From Candidatus Methanofastidiosum methylothiophilum (GTDB taxonomy: Archaea; Methanobacteriota_B; Thermococci; Methanofastidiosales; Methanofastidiosaceae), in contig LNGD01000012.1 of NCBI GenBank assembly GCA_001587675.1, forward strand, positions 1 to 20,853: a stretch of DNA of 20,853 bases. Direction: 5' to 3'. This document shows, one piece after another, positions 12,942-20,708 of the stretch. Made by a program: the position numbers and the translations under genes. How positions within the stretch are numbered: position 1 is the first letter of the stretch; every line of letters begins with the position of its first letter. The notes beneath the pieces were generated by a model. That model was not told the origin of the DNA, did not search any database, and saw nothing but the letters and a program-made list of their open reading frames with translations.

Positions 12942-14099
12942 TTATTTAGAAGACAGCTCTTTGATATACTGAAGAACTGTTTCCTCTAATTTAGTTTTTT
13001 CAGATATAACTGGTAGATTCTTTTCAGAATATATTTTGTTTATCTGATTTTCAGGACCATTTACTCTTACCCATTTAATATTCTTGATTGCAAGGTTATT
13101 AATCTCCACAGAGTGATTCACATTTGGCTGGACATGGTCTTTTTCAGATTGGATTATCAAAAAATAGTTTAATTTCATGTAAGGTACAAAACGTAAGGCC
13201 TCTCTTTCTATCCAATGGTCTTCATCGTCACAAGAAAAGGCTCCTGGAGAGTCCGGTTTAGTTTGCCCAGTTCCCTTGCATCCAACAGTTGTATAAAATC
13301 TATTTACAGGTCCCTCCCATTCAATATAGTATTTAATTGATGGCTGGTATCTTCCTAGCATTCCTGTAGCCATAGTAACGCCATAAGAATAGGAAACTAT
13401 TCCAATATTATTTTTTTCAACTTGTCCTAATTCTCTAGCAAATCGATAAATTTCATAAAGTCCATCTTGGTGTATGTATCCATTATAGTTTTCTTCCCCT
13501 CCACTTCGTTCTCTTCCATCTGCACTAAAAATAATCACAACAAATCCCTCTGAGGCATATTTTTCAGCGATTGAGTAATTAGAAGCAGGTGAGTATTTCT
13601 GAATAAAACTAGATTTAGCACCCAGTCCACCTGGAACTAATATTACTGCAGGTAGAGTTTTTGATGACAATGCTGGAACAAAAACTGAAACATCCATTTC
13701 AGCAGCACTTGATGGATTTTTTACATAATAGTCCATGATCAAAACTGGTTTCCCTTCAACGTTTGTTGTTTTTTCACCATATTTGCGATAAGAAACAGGG
13801 GCAAAGAGAGTATTCTCTATTGTAACTTCTTTATAAGAATAAGTATCAGGATTGTATCTAAATGAGTTGGTATTTTCATTCTTAGTTTCTTTGTTAGTGT
13901 CCAATGAAGGACAATCCCCTGGGCATATGCCTCGCTCTCGTTCTATAGGATTACAGATCCCATCACCGCATTTTGATTCTGGAATTTTAGTTTCGTTTTG
14001 CGGCACAGGTGTTTGTCGATTGTCTATGCAACCTAAACATAAGGTCATAACAAGAATAATAATAACTATATTACAGATTTTCATAATCTTATTTAACAT
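12942..14099 (-). CDS. Lipoprotein with alpha/beta-hydrolase domain
   Basis: A 385-residue exported protein. The hydrophobic segment ends in lipobox LCLGC (C24). A short cysteine motif, CGDGICNPIERERGICPGDC (44-63), resembles Ca2+-type CGDGxC linkers of surface proteins. From about 90 onward it is an alpha/beta hydrolase related to dienelactone hydrolase or acyl-CoA thioesterase families. It has VILVPGGLG (oxyanion region, 152-160), a nucleophile elbow SYSYG with S237 where GxSxG is usual, and an acid candidate D321 in SEKDHVQP. The C-terminal His of the triad is not obvious; the expected position reads RVNGPENQIN. H322 or H329 might substitute, or the enzyme may be inactive. A box A-like TATATTTC about 27 nt before the ATG at 14099 suggests a leaderless transcript. 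The substrate is unknown. Confidence 0.78.
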   Translation of the reverse strand: MLNKIMKICNIVIIILVMTLCLGCIDNRQTPVPQNETKIPESKCGDGICNPIERERGICPGDCPSLDTNKETKNENTNSFRYNPDTYSYKEVTIENTLFAPVSYRKYGEKTTNVEGKPVLIMDYYVKNPSSAAEMDVSVFVPALSSKTLPAVILVPGGLGAKSSFIQKYSPASNYSIAEKYASEGFVVIIFSADGRERSGGEENYNGYIHQDGLYEIYRFARELGQVEKNNIGIVSYSYGVTMATGMLGRYQPSIKYYIEWEGPVNRFYTTVGCKGTGQTKPDSPGAFSCDDEDHWIEREALRFVPYMKLNYFLIIQSEKDHVQPNVNHSVEINNLAIKNIKWVRVNGPENQINKIYSEKNLPVISEKTKLEETVLQYIKELSSK

Positions 14100-14138
14100 T
14101 GGATAAATAAAAGTTTTTTCCAGAAATATAGAAAATCT

Positions 14139-14146
14139 TTTATATA
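14139..14146 (+). promoter_or_regulatory. Box A promoter of tRNA-Val
   Basis: TTTATATA is centred about 26 nt before the first base of the tRNA, the expected archaeal spacing. Confidence 0.7.
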
Positions 14147-14167
14147 GATAGAATTGTTTTGAATTAA

Positions 14168-14241
14168 GGGCCCATGGTCTAGTTGGTTATGACGTCACCT
14201 CGACACGGTGGAGGTCCTGAGTTCGAATCTCAGTGGGCCCA
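14168..14241 (+). tRNA. tRNA-Val(GAC), with C33
   Basis: A full cloverleaf is present: acceptor GGGCCCA/TGGGCCC, D-stem GTC/GAC, anticodon stem TCACC/GGTGG (one T-G pair), variable loop AGGTC, T-arm CTGAG-TTCGAAT-CTCAG and discriminator A, with CCA encoded at 14242-14244. The anticodon loop reads TCGACAC, so the anticodon is GAC (14202-14204). The nearly universal U33 is replaced by C, and C32 by T, as though CT had become TC. Confidence 0.92.
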
Positions 14242-14263
14242 CCATCTCTTTTAATGTGAATGT

Positions 14264-14926
14264 ATGACAAATTCCTATAACAGCGAAATAATAAAAGAAA
14301 TACAAGATATTTATTCCTCTATTAAGAAAGACATAGAAAATCGCCTTGAAGAATTTACGAAACTATGGGAAAATGAAACTGAAGAAAATCTTTTCTCGGA
14401 ACTTGCATTTTGTTTATTAACACCTCAATCCAAGGCTAAGATGTGTTGGAGTTCTATTTGTACGCTTAAAGAAACAAATGCACTAGTAAGTGGAAACGAG
14501 GAACAAGTATTAGCTTGTCTATATGGTGTAAGATTCAAGTATAAGAAAGCAAAGTATATAATTCAAGTAAGAGAATTATTCAAAATTGATGGAAAACTTT
14601 CTGTTAAGAAAATAATTGAGGGTAACAATTCGCCTTATGAAATTAGAGAATGGCTGGTAAAAAATGTAAAAGGTATGGGATACAAAGAAGCAAGCCATTT
14701 CTTAAGAAATATTGGTAAAGGTAAAGACATAGCAATACTTGACAGACACATTCTAAAAAATCTAAGATTAATTGGAGTTATAGAAAAGATACCCGAATCT
14801 ATTACGCCCTCTAAATATATCGAATTAGAAAATATTATGAGGGAATTTACAAAAGAGATCGAAATTCCCTTGGACCATTTGGACATTGTACTTTGGTATA
14901 AAGAAACTGGTGAAATATTCAAATGA
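14264..14926 (+). CDS. ogg: 8-oxoguanine DNA glycosylase/AP lyase, archaeal Ogg2 type
   Basis: This 220-residue base-excision repair enzyme removes 8-oxoguanine and cleaves the resulting abasic site. It has the compact Ogg2 arrangement: an N-terminal helical half (FSELAFCLLTPQSKA), the helix-hairpin-helix VKGMGYKEASHFLRNIG (135-151) with catalytic Lys141, and AILDRHI with catalytic Asp160, 19 residues later as in the Methanocaldococcus enzyme. The length matches the family. It lies 20 nt after tRNA-Val and could be read through from that promoter. The ATG at 14264 has only a weak GTGA upstream. An 8-oxoguanine enzyme fits the oxidative-stress genes nearby. Confidence 0.92.
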   Translation: MTNSYNSEIIKEIQDIYSSIKKDIENRLEEFTKLWENETEENLFSELAFCLLTPQSKAKMCWSSICTLKETNALVSGNEEQVLACLYGVRFKYKKAKYIIQVRELFKIDGKLSVKKIIEGNNSPYEIREWLVKNVKGMGYKEASHFLRNIGKGKDIAILDRHILKNLRLIGVIEKIPESITPSKYIELENIMREFTKEIEIPLDHLDIVLWYKETGEIFK

Positions 14927-14973
14927 TTGGATTAATTATTTAAACATCTGCATCTGAATAGATTTGTGGTATT

Positions 14974-15279
14974 ATGGGATTTGTACAGGAGTTTATGGAG
15001 TTTTTAAAGGAATACAAGGTCATAGGAGTTGCTGTTGCATTCATTATGGCGGCAGCTTCAACATCTCTTGTAAATTCACTTGTCAACGACATAATAATGC
15101 CAATTATAACACCTTTTATTCCTGGAGGAGGGTGGCAAGAAGCAACTTTATCGATTGGACCGATAGTTCTAAGGTGGGGATCGTTTTTAGCGCAGATTAT
15201 TAATTTTGTTATTCTTGCACTTGTTGTATTCATAATTGCCAAGAAGCTACTAAAAGAAGAAAAAGTCGCAAAAAAATAA
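14974..15279 (+). CDS. mscL: Large-conductance mechanosensitive channel MscL
   Basis: This 101-residue membrane protein opens under membrane tension to release solutes on osmotic downshock. The first transmembrane segment carries the conserved pore sequence GVAVAFIMAAASTSLVNSLV, followed by NDIIMPII. A short loop (PFIPGGGWQEATLSIGPIVL) leads to the second segment (GSFLAQIINFVILALVVFII), and the C terminus is Lys-rich. It is shorter than the E. coli protein because the C-terminal helical bundle is reduced, as in other archaeal homologues. The ATG at 14974 follows GTGGT. A T-rich stretch at 15286-15305 may end the transcript. Confidence 0.93.
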   Translation: MGFVQEFMEFLKEYKVIGVAVAFIMAAASTSLVNSLVNDIIMPIITPFIPGGGWQEATLSIGPIVLRWGSFLAQIINFVILALVVFIIAKKLLKEEKVAKK

Positions 15280-15366
15280 TATTATTTTTCTAATCAATTT
15301 TTAAAAAAAATCACTAATTTTGATATAAGTAAATTAGAATTTAACTATTATAAATTCGCAAAAGAC

Positions 15367-15374
15367 TTTTATAG
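15367..15374 (+). promoter_or_regulatory. Box A promoter of the oxidative-stress cluster
   Basis: TTTTATAG is centred about 26 nt before 15397, leaving a leader of about 9 nt before the ATG at 15405. Confidence 0.5.
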
Positions 15375-15404
15375 AAAGATTTGTTAATATGAATAACTGA
15401 TAAA

Positions 15405-15911
15405 ATGCCATCTGTTATTAATCTAGATATCTACTCAACAGAAGATCTTATTTTGACCTCTCTAAAAAGTGAAATTGATAGTAGAATGGCCTACTTAAAA
15501 ATAAAAGACTCTGTCAAAAATGCGATCCTAAAAGATAAAATGGATTTCCTAGCAAGAGAAGAAGATCGCCATAGAATTTTCTTTGAAAAACTGTTCAAAG
15601 AGAAATACCCTAATGAGCCTATACAAATACCAGATAAATCACCAGTTCCATTACCTAATATTAAGATTGAAGATGAAATGATTCAAATAAGTGAAATAAT
15701 GCAGCAGGCTATGGATGCAGAAATTGCAGCTCACGATTTTTATTTAGAGTTTTCATCTAGATTCAAAGAAGAAAAAGAAATATACAACATGTTAAATTAT
15801 ATAGCAGATATGGAAATGGGTCATTATAGACTATTAGAAATAGAAAAAGAAAATTCTCAAAAGTTTGAAAGTTATGATGATTTTTGGCCTATGATGCACG
15901 CTGGCCCTTAA
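15405..15911 (+). CDS. Ferritin-like diiron protein (rubrerythrin-family domain)
   Basis: This 168-residue four-helix diiron protein has the expected ligand spacing: E23 in helix 1, E53-x-x-H56 in helix 2, E106 in helix 3 and E137-x-x-H140 in helix 4. A Pro-rich connector (about 76-86, IPDKSPVPLP) links the two helical pairs. There is no rubredoxin domain, so it belongs to the stand-alone ferritin-like group. It ends in FWPMMHAGP. A role in peroxide reduction or iron handling is inferred from the ligands and from the three detoxification genes downstream. No ribosome binding site is seen, which fits the very short leader. Confidence 0.85.
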   Translation: MPSVINLDIYSTEDLILTSLKSEIDSRMAYLKIKDSVKNAILKDKMDFLAREEDRHRIFFEKLFKEKYPNEPIQIPDKSPVPLPNIKIEDEMIQISEIMQQAMDAEIAAHDFYLEFSSRFKEEKEIYNMLNYIADMEMGHYRLLEIEKENSQKFESYDDFWPMMHAGP

Positions 15912-15965
15912 ACTCAAATGATAATTTTATAAATTGCTATGATAACTAAAATAAGGAGGAATAAA

Positions 15966-16130
15966 ATGGATAAATATGTTTGCTCAGTTTGCGGGTATAT
16001 CTATGACCCTGTTGAAGGTGATCCAGATGGAAATATACCTCCAGGCACACCTTTTGAAAATCTTCCAAATGACTGGACATGTCCAGTATGTGGTGCAAGC
16101 AAAAATCAGTTTAAGAAAAAGGAGAATTGA
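15966..16130 (+). CDS. Rubredoxin
   Basis: A 54-residue rubredoxin carrying one iron bound by four cysteines, in YVCSVCGYIYDP and WTCPVCGASK, with the typical GDPDGNIPPGTPFENLPNDW between. It is a one-electron carrier, here most likely the donor to the flavodiiron protein and rubrerythrin. The ATG at 15966 is fixed by AGGAGG (15954-15959) 6 nt upstream; an earlier in-frame start would add nine residues foreign to the family. A possible internal box A (TTTTATAA, 15925-15932) would allow separate transcription. Its stop is 4 nt from the start of fprA. Confidence 0.96.
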   Translation: MDKYVCSVCGYIYDPVEGDPDGNIPPGTPFENLPNDWTCPVCGASKNQFKKKEN

Positions 16131-16134
16131 ATAA

Positions 16135-17316
16135 ATGATTCCAAAAGCCATTAAAGAAAACATTTACTGGGTAGGTTACATTGATTGGGACAGAAGACTC
16201 TTTGATTCACTTATCCCTACCCCACATGGAACTACATATAACTCTTATTTGATAAAAGGAAGTGAGAAGACTGCCTTATTAGAAACAGTTGACTTTGGTA
16301 AAGAAGAATATCTCCTAAAAACACTCAAAATGGCCAATATAAAAAAAATAGATTATATAGTTGCAAATCATGGAGAACAAGACCATACTGGCACACTGCC
16401 TAAAATACTTGAAGCTTTCCCTGAATCAAAAATAGTAACAAATCCAAAGTGTAAAGATCTATTACAATCTTTCTTGTTGGTACCGGAAGATAGGTTTATT
16501 GTAATAAAAGATAATGATGAAATCTCACTAGGAGATAAGACACTTCAGTTTATGATTGCGCCTTGGGTTCATTGGCCAGATACAATGTTTACCTATCTCA
16601 AAGAGGACAGAATCTTGTTCACATGTGATTTTTTAGGATCCCACTATGCTACCAGTGAACTATTTGTTTTAGATGAAAGAGAGGTATACCTATCTGCCAA
16701 AAGATACTATTCTGAAATAATGATGCCTTTTAGAACCAGTATAATTAAGCACCTTGAAAGAATAAGCAAAATAGAAATTGAAATAATTGCCCCAAGCCAC
16801 GGTCCAATATACAATGACCCTTATTTTATAATTGAAGCCTACAAAGATTGGGCCGGGGATTCTGTGAAAAATCAAGTTGTTATACCTTATGTTTCAATGC
16901 ACGGAAGCACGAGAGCTATGGTTGAATACCTTTCTGAAGTCTTGAGTAAAAAAGGTATTGAAGTAAAACTTTTTAATCTCGAAATTGCTGATGCAGGAGA
17001 ACTTCTAATGTCTTTAGTTGATGCTGCGACGGTAGTGATAGGTGCGTCTACAATGTTAGTTGGGCCACACCCACTGGCGTATTATGCTACATATATCGTG
17101 AACGCAGTTAGGCCAAAAACTAAATTTGTTTCAATAGTAGGTTCTTATGGTTGGGGTGGGAACACAGTTGAAACGTTGAAAGGATTAATCACAAATTTAA
17201 AAGTTGAATTAATTGAGCCAGTTTACATTAAAGGGTACCCAAAAGAAGCAGATTTTAAGGCTTTGGACAAGCTTGCTGAGGATATATATAATAAACATAA
17301 AAAATTAGGATTATGA
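16135..17316 (+). CDS. fprA: Flavodiiron protein (F420H2 or rubredoxin:O2 oxidoreductase)
   Basis: This 393-residue class A flavodiiron protein reduces O2 (or NO) to water. The N-terminal metallo-beta-lactamase-like half holds every diiron ligand: H79, E81 and D83 with H84 in NHGEQDHTG, H146 in APWVHWPD, D165 in CDFLGSH and H222 in APSHGPIY. A flavodoxin domain starts near 247, with the FMN phosphate loop SMHGSTRAM (254-262) and a GASTMLVGPHP segment. In methanogens the donor is F420H2, and in other anaerobes rubredoxin; the adjacent rubredoxin gene supports the second but does not exclude the first. GGAG upstream overlaps the end of the rubredoxin gene, so the genes are co-transcribed. The protein is cytoplasmic. 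Confidence 0.95.
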   Translation: MIPKAIKENIYWVGYIDWDRRLFDSLIPTPHGTTYNSYLIKGSEKTALLETVDFGKEEYLLKTLKMANIKKIDYIVANHGEQDHTGTLPKILEAFPESKIVTNPKCKDLLQSFLLVPEDRFIVIKDNDEISLGDKTLQFMIAPWVHWPDTMFTYLKEDRILFTCDFLGSHYATSELFVLDEREVYLSAKRYYSEIMMPFRTSIIKHLERISKIEIEIIAPSHGPIYNDPYFIIEAYKDWAGDSVKNQVVIPYVSMHGSTRAMVEYLSEVLSKKGIEVKLFNLEIADAGELLMSLVDAATVVIGASTMLVGPHPLAYYATYIVNAVRPKTKFVSIVGSYGWGGNTVETLKGLITNLKVELIEPVYIKGYPKEADFKALDKLAEDIYNKHKKLGL

Positions 17317-17327
17317 GGTTTGAGGTT

Positions 17328-17825
17328 ATGAAAGAAAAGACTAAAAAGAATTTGATGGAGGCTTTTGCAGGAGAATCCCAAGCTAATAGGAAGTATCTTG
17401 CATTCTCTAACAAGGCAGAACAGGAAGGATATCCTGGAGTTGCTAAATTGTTTAAGGCTGCAGCTGCTGCTGAAACAGTCCATGCCCACAGTCATCTACG
17501 TGCATTAGGGGGAATAAATACAACAAAGGAAAATCTTCAAGAAGCTATTTCTGGGGAAACTCATGAATTTAACAGTATGTATCCAAAGATGATTGAAGAA
17601 GCAAAAGCTGAGGGGGAAAGTGCTGCAGAAAGGTCTTTTGTCTTTGCAAACAAAGTAGAACAGATACACGCAGAATTATATAAAAATGCATTAAACAATC
17701 TTGATAATTTCCCAGTTAAAGATTATTATGTCTGTAGTGTCTGTGGTTACACTGTTGCGGATGAAGCACCTGAAAAATGCCCAGTCTGTGGAGCAATGAA
17801 AAAAGCATTTAATAAAGTAGAGTAA
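17328..17825 (+). CDS. rbr: Rubrerythrin
   Basis: This 165-residue rubrerythrin is a peroxidase that reduces H2O2. The four-helix diiron domain has E16, ETVH (E49, H52), E77 in GETHE and EQIH (E111, H114). The C-terminal rubredoxin-like domain has YVCSVCGY and KCPVCGA (C136, C139, C151, C154). I chose the ATG at 17328, which has TGAGGT 8 nt upstream. An in-frame ATG at 17313 overlaps the fprA stop (ATGA) and would add MRFEV, which is unlike family N termini. It is the last gene of the detoxification cluster. Confidence 0.94.
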   Translation: MKEKTKKNLMEAFAGESQANRKYLAFSNKAEQEGYPGVAKLFKAAAAAETVHAHSHLRALGGINTTKENLQEAISGETHEFNSMYPKMIEEAKAEGESAAERSFVFANKVEQIHAELYKNALNNLDNFPVKDYYVCSVCGYTVADEAPEKCPVCGAMKKAFNKVE

Positions 17826-17853
17826 TTTATTAATTCTTTTTTTAAAATATAAT
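17826..17853. terminator. T-rich terminator between convergent rbr and lrp genes
   Basis: The 28-nt gap between convergent genes contains TTCTTTTTTTAAAA, a T7 tract on the plus strand with A-rich sequence beside it. This suits archaeal oligo-T termination in the plus direction. Confidence 0.45.
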
Positions 17854-18366
17854 TCAATCGGCATAATTTAATGCCATTTGCTCTTCAAGGGATTCAAGTT
17901 TTATCCGTATATCCTCTTTTTCTGTTCTAACGGCGATTAGAGAATAAAGACCTTTTATTCCTTTAATTGGCCCTATTTTCTCTACTTCGAGATTTCTCAA
18001 TTCTTCATTGTCAGTAACTTTAGTCTTCACTAAGATGTCCCACTCACCAGATATTTCATGCACCTCAAGCAACTCATCAATCATTGCAAGTTCTTTGGAA
18101 ATTCTTCCTATATCCTGTATGCTGTGTATTGAAATTCTTATCCAGGCTGTGGTGAGTTTCCCACATTTCTTAGCATCCAATAGAGGCACAATACCTTTAA
18201 TTATACCAAGTTGGCGTAATCTTCTTGTTCTATCATAAACAGTTGATTCAGCAGCCCCTATCTTCTTAGATAGGTCTTTGTAGGATATAGTTGCATCTTT
18301 TTGAAGTTCATTTAAAATATCTTTATCAAGTTTATCTAATTTAATCCGAAGGTTATCAAATGTCAT
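17854..18366 (-). CDS. Lrp/AsnC family transcription regulator
   Basis: This 170-residue regulator has an N-terminal AsnC-type helix-turn-helix (LDKLDKDILNELQKDATISY, then DLSKKIGAAESTVYDRTRRL, residues about 10-53) and a C-terminal RAM/AsnC effector domain (about 70-150, with EISGEWDILVKTKVTDNEEL). A charged C-terminal extension follows. Members sense amino acids or act as feast/famine regulators. The target here is unknown, though the convergent detoxification cluster is a neighbour. The ATG at 18366 follows GTGA-TTAA, and TTTATAAT (18400-18407) is a likely box A about 37-40 nt before the start codon. Confidence 0.92.
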   Translation of the reverse strand: MTFDNLRIKLDKLDKDILNELQKDATISYKDLSKKIGAAESTVYDRTRRLRQLGIIKGIVPLLDAKKCGKLTTAWIRISIHSIQDIGRISKELAMIDELLEVHEISGEWDILVKTKVTDNEELRNLEVEKIGPIKGIKGLYSLIAVRTEKEDIRIKLESLEEQMALNYAD

Positions 18367-18480
18367 TTAATCACAAATAATCCTTTGTAATGAATAATAA
18401 TTATAAATTTAAATATTTTTCGGATAAAATTTATTGTATATGATGAAGATTTTTAAGGTAATAGAATAAATTCAGCCAAA

Positions 18481-18726
18481 CTATTTGTGGATCCAACTTA
18501 TGGCAGCATATAATACTAATTTGATTTCAGAAGAAGTTGACTTTATTCGCTTAGAGTGATATTTTGACAAGATAGAGAAAAAGAAGATACCGAGTATAAT
18601 ATAATGAGTAACGAATCTTAATTTCGGAGATTTGTATTTAGAGTAAAACTTAGATAGATTGTGCATCATATTCATGGTAATTCTTGTACCCATGCTAATA
18701 TCTTCAGAATTGTTCATTTGTTTCAA
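18481..18726 (-). CDS. Hypothetical small protein with one hydrophobic segment
   Basis: An 81-residue ORF starting at the ATG at 18726, with several Met residues in its first 21 positions and a hydrophobic stretch (VTHYIILGIFFFSIL, about 39-53) followed by a basic patch. I do not recognise it. Support comes from a TTTATATT box A (18758-18765) placed to give a leader of about 9 nt, the same short-leader layout seen before the ferritin-like and glycine-repeat genes. No other ORF competes in this stretch. It could equally be a chance ORF or a decayed gene. There is no ribosome binding site. Confidence 0.45.
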   Translation of the reverse strand: MKQMNNSEDISMGTRITMNMMHNLSKFYSKYKSPKLRFVTHYIILGIFFFSILSKYHSKRIKSTSSEIKLVLYAAISWIHK

Positions 18727-18796
18727 CTGGTAAGTGTATTAATTAGAATAATAATAGAATATAAATTTAATTATTATTAAATAAAAATTCTGTAGG

Positions 18797-18872
18797 GGCC
18801 GGGGCCGAGATTTGAACCCGAGTCATGGGATCCACAGTCCCATAGGATAAACCATGCTACCCCACCCCGGCC
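18797..18872 (-). tRNA. tRNA-His(GUG)
   Basis: Read on the minus strand, it has an extra G-1 (18872) opposite discriminator C73 (18797), the hallmark of histidine tRNA. The acceptor is GCCGGGG/CCCCGGC, the anticodon stem TGGGA/TCCCA, loop CTGTGGA with anticodon GTG, and T-arm TCGGG-TTCAAAT-CTCGG. No CCA is encoded. A TTTATAAA box A lies at 18897-18904, about 28 nt upstream. Confidence 0.95.
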
Positions 18873-18896
18873 ATCAGAAAACCTAAAGTTAGATTA

Positions 18897-18904
18897 TTTA
18901 TAAA
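18897..18904 (-). promoter_or_regulatory. Box A promoter of tRNA-His
   Basis: TTTATAAA is centred about 28 nt before the first tRNA base, squeezed between that gene and the ftsY stop codon. Confidence 0.5.
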
Positions 18905-18906
18905 TT

Positions 18907-19806
18907 TTATGGGAGTATCCTCTCTATGAGCCATTTCTTGTCAAAAGGCTCTAAATCCTTGTAATCTTGACCTGTACCGATATATAGAATCGGTTTTCCC
19001 GTTATGTAACTTATTGAAAGAGCTGCCCCACCTCTAGAATCGGCATCTACTTTTGTAAGAATAGATCCGTTAAGCCCAATTTCAGAAAACTTTTCAGCTT
19101 GTTCAACTACAGCGTTTCCTGCTAAAGAATCTCCAACAAATATTTTCATGTCAGGATTTGCAACTCTAATTAATTTCTTCATTTCATCCATCAAGTTTTT
19201 GTTCATCTCAGATCTACCGGCTGTGTCTATCAAAACTACATCGATTCCTCTAGCTTTTGCATGATTTATAGCATCGAATGCTACAGCTGCTGGATCTGCT
19301 CCATAATTATGTTTAATTACTTTTACTCCGATATTATCAGCGTGTAAAGATAATTGCTCTATAGAACCTGCTCTAAAAGTATCTGATGCGGCTATTACAA
19401 CTTTATATCCCTTGTCACTTAGTAATTTTGCAAATTTAGCAATTGTCGTAGTTTTACCGGTGCCGTTAAATCCAACAAACGCTATTGAGAATACTTCTCC
19501 TGATTTTTTCTTTTTTTCTATTTCATTTAAAATATCAAATTTTTTGTAGTCAAGTATTTCAGTTAGTGTTTCTTCAACTGCATTTCTTACATAATCCTTT
19601 TTGTTGGAAGTTATTCCTACCTTTTCCCCGGTTAGTTTATTTTTTAATTCGTTAACAATTTTTTCAGAAACTTTTAGAGAAACGTCGCTTTCGATAAGAG
19701 AGAGCTCAAAGTCCTCAAGGATTTTATTAAGGTCTTTCTCGCTAATTTTTTTAGAGCTAACTCCATCTACAAATCCTGAAAATTTATTTTTTAAAGAATC
19801 AAACAA
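18907..19806 (-). CDS. ftsY: SRP receptor GTPase FtsY
   Basis: FtsY docks ribosome-SRP complexes at the membrane so that secreted and membrane proteins are inserted. The protein has a helical N domain (about 1-85) and a GTPase G domain: GFNGTGKTTTIAKFAKLL (P-loop), the DTFRAGSIEQL insertion motif, DTAGRSEMN and TKVDADSRGGAAL, ending with GTGQDYKDLEPFD. There is no long acidic A domain, as usual in archaea. Two TTG starts are possible. I chose 19806 because it gives MFDSLKNKFSGF, like other FtsY starts, with GAGTTGA 5 nt upstream. TTG at 19815 would add three residues and sits 1 nt after the stop of the CBS gene. Either way the two genes are coupled. Length is 299 residues. Confidence 0.93.
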   Translation of the reverse strand: MFDSLKNKFSGFVDGVSSKKISEKDLNKILEDFELSLIESDVSLKVSEKIVNELKNKLTGEKVGITSNKKDYVRNAVEETLTEILDYKKFDILNEIEKKKKSGEVFSIAFVGFNGTGKTTTIAKFAKLLSDKGYKVVIAASDTFRAGSIEQLSLHADNIGVKVIKHNYGADPAAVAFDAINHAKARGIDVVLIDTAGRSEMNKNLMDEMKKLIRVANPDMKIFVGDSLAGNAVVEQAEKFSEIGLNGSILTKVDADSRGGAALSISYITGKPILYIGTGQDYKDLEPFDKKWLIERILP

Positions 19807-19816
19807 AATAATCAAC

Positions 19817-20650
19817 TCATAAGAGAGCTTTGATTATATCAATATCTCTTACAATACCTATTAGTCCACCTTCAGCATTAATCACTGGTATTTGTTCGAT
19901 GTTATTTTTTTTCATTTCCTTCGCACATTTGTTTACTGGAGTTTTTCTAGTAACTGTTACTAATTCAGTTGACATTACATCCTTGACAGGCTTTAAGGGT
20001 AAAGTAAGTTTTTTAGAAACAATATGTAAAGCATTTTTAGGCTCCCATGCCCAGTCATCACCCTCTCCGGAAATGTTAAGTTCAGTTGTCTTTAATTCAT
20101 CAAGAAACTCTCCAGAGGACATAACATCTTGAGTATCTATAATACCTACAATGCCTCCATCATTTCCCACCACCATGAAGAATGAGGATTTACTGTATAC
20201 CATGATCATGAGCGCAGATCTAAGGGGTGTGTCTTGCCAGATACATGGAACTTCTTCTTTCATGTATTTTTGACATGGTTCAGTTAATTCAAGTTTTGAT
20301 ATACCATTCATTACAATATCTCTAACTGCTACGACTCCGCTAAGTCTTCCATTTGAGATAACTGGAACTCTTGATAATTTATTATCTAGAAGAATCTTTG
20401 CGACTTTTTTTATGTCGTCCCCCTCTTTTACGGATTTAAAATCCCTGCTCATAATTAATGCTATTTGATCCTCATTGGGATTTTTTATTATGTCCTCTAA
20501 AGAAATAATTCCAACAAGTTCTTTATCCTTATTAATAACAGGCAAATCGGGTTTTTTGAATTTTTGCATTTTTTCCAAAGCTTCATTTACTGTAGCTGGG
20601 ATAGTTAATGAAATTACATCCTTAACCATTACGTCTTCTACACTTATCAT
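19817..20650 (-). CDS. Four-CBS-domain protein
   Basis: A 277-residue protein made of two CBS pairs. Units open with VEDVMVKDVISLTIPATVNE (about 3-22), IALIMSRDFKSVKEGDDIKK, CQKYMKEEVPCIWQDTPLRS and VKDVMSTELVTVTRKTPVNK, and each is followed by the strand-helix ending GIISLEDI, GVVAVRDI, GIIDTQDV or GIVRDIDI. CBS pairs (Bateman modules) bind adenine nucleotides or S-adenosylmethionine; there is no attached enzyme, so it is probably a free-standing sensor. Box A TTTATATA (20701-20708) gives a leader of about 30 nt, with GTGAT 3-5 nt before the ATG. It is the first gene of a CBS-ftsY transcript. The link between the two is positional only. Confidence 0.9.
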   Translation of the reverse strand: MISVEDVMVKDVISLTIPATVNEALEKMQKFKKPDLPVINKDKELVGIISLEDIIKNPNEDQIALIMSRDFKSVKEGDDIKKVAKILLDNKLSRVPVISNGRLSGVVAVRDIVMNGISKLELTEPCQKYMKEEVPCIWQDTPLRSALMIMVYSKSSFFMVVGNDGGIVGIIDTQDVMSSGEFLDELKTTELNISGEGDDWAWEPKNALHIVSKKLTLPLKPVKDVMSTELVTVTRKTPVNKCAKEMKKNNIEQIPVINAEGGLIGIVRDIDIIKALL

Positions 20651-20700
20651 AATATCACGGGACTTATTATTAGCAAAACGTGCTTTAAGATAAAGAGGTA

Positions 20701-20708
20701 TATATAAA
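20701..20708 (-). promoter_or_regulatory. Box A promoter of the CBS-ftsY operon
   Basis: TTTATATA on the minus strand places transcription near 20679. This is one of the best box A matches in the window. Confidence 0.6.

Noticed and set aside
14964..15203. 79-residue ORF in another frame over mscL
   Set aside because: Same strand but overlapping the recognised channel almost completely, with no family features.
14940..15242. 100-residue minus-strand ORF opposite mscL
   Set aside because: It lies fully antisense to the clear mscL gene, has no promoter or ribosome binding site, and its sequence only mirrors the channel codons.
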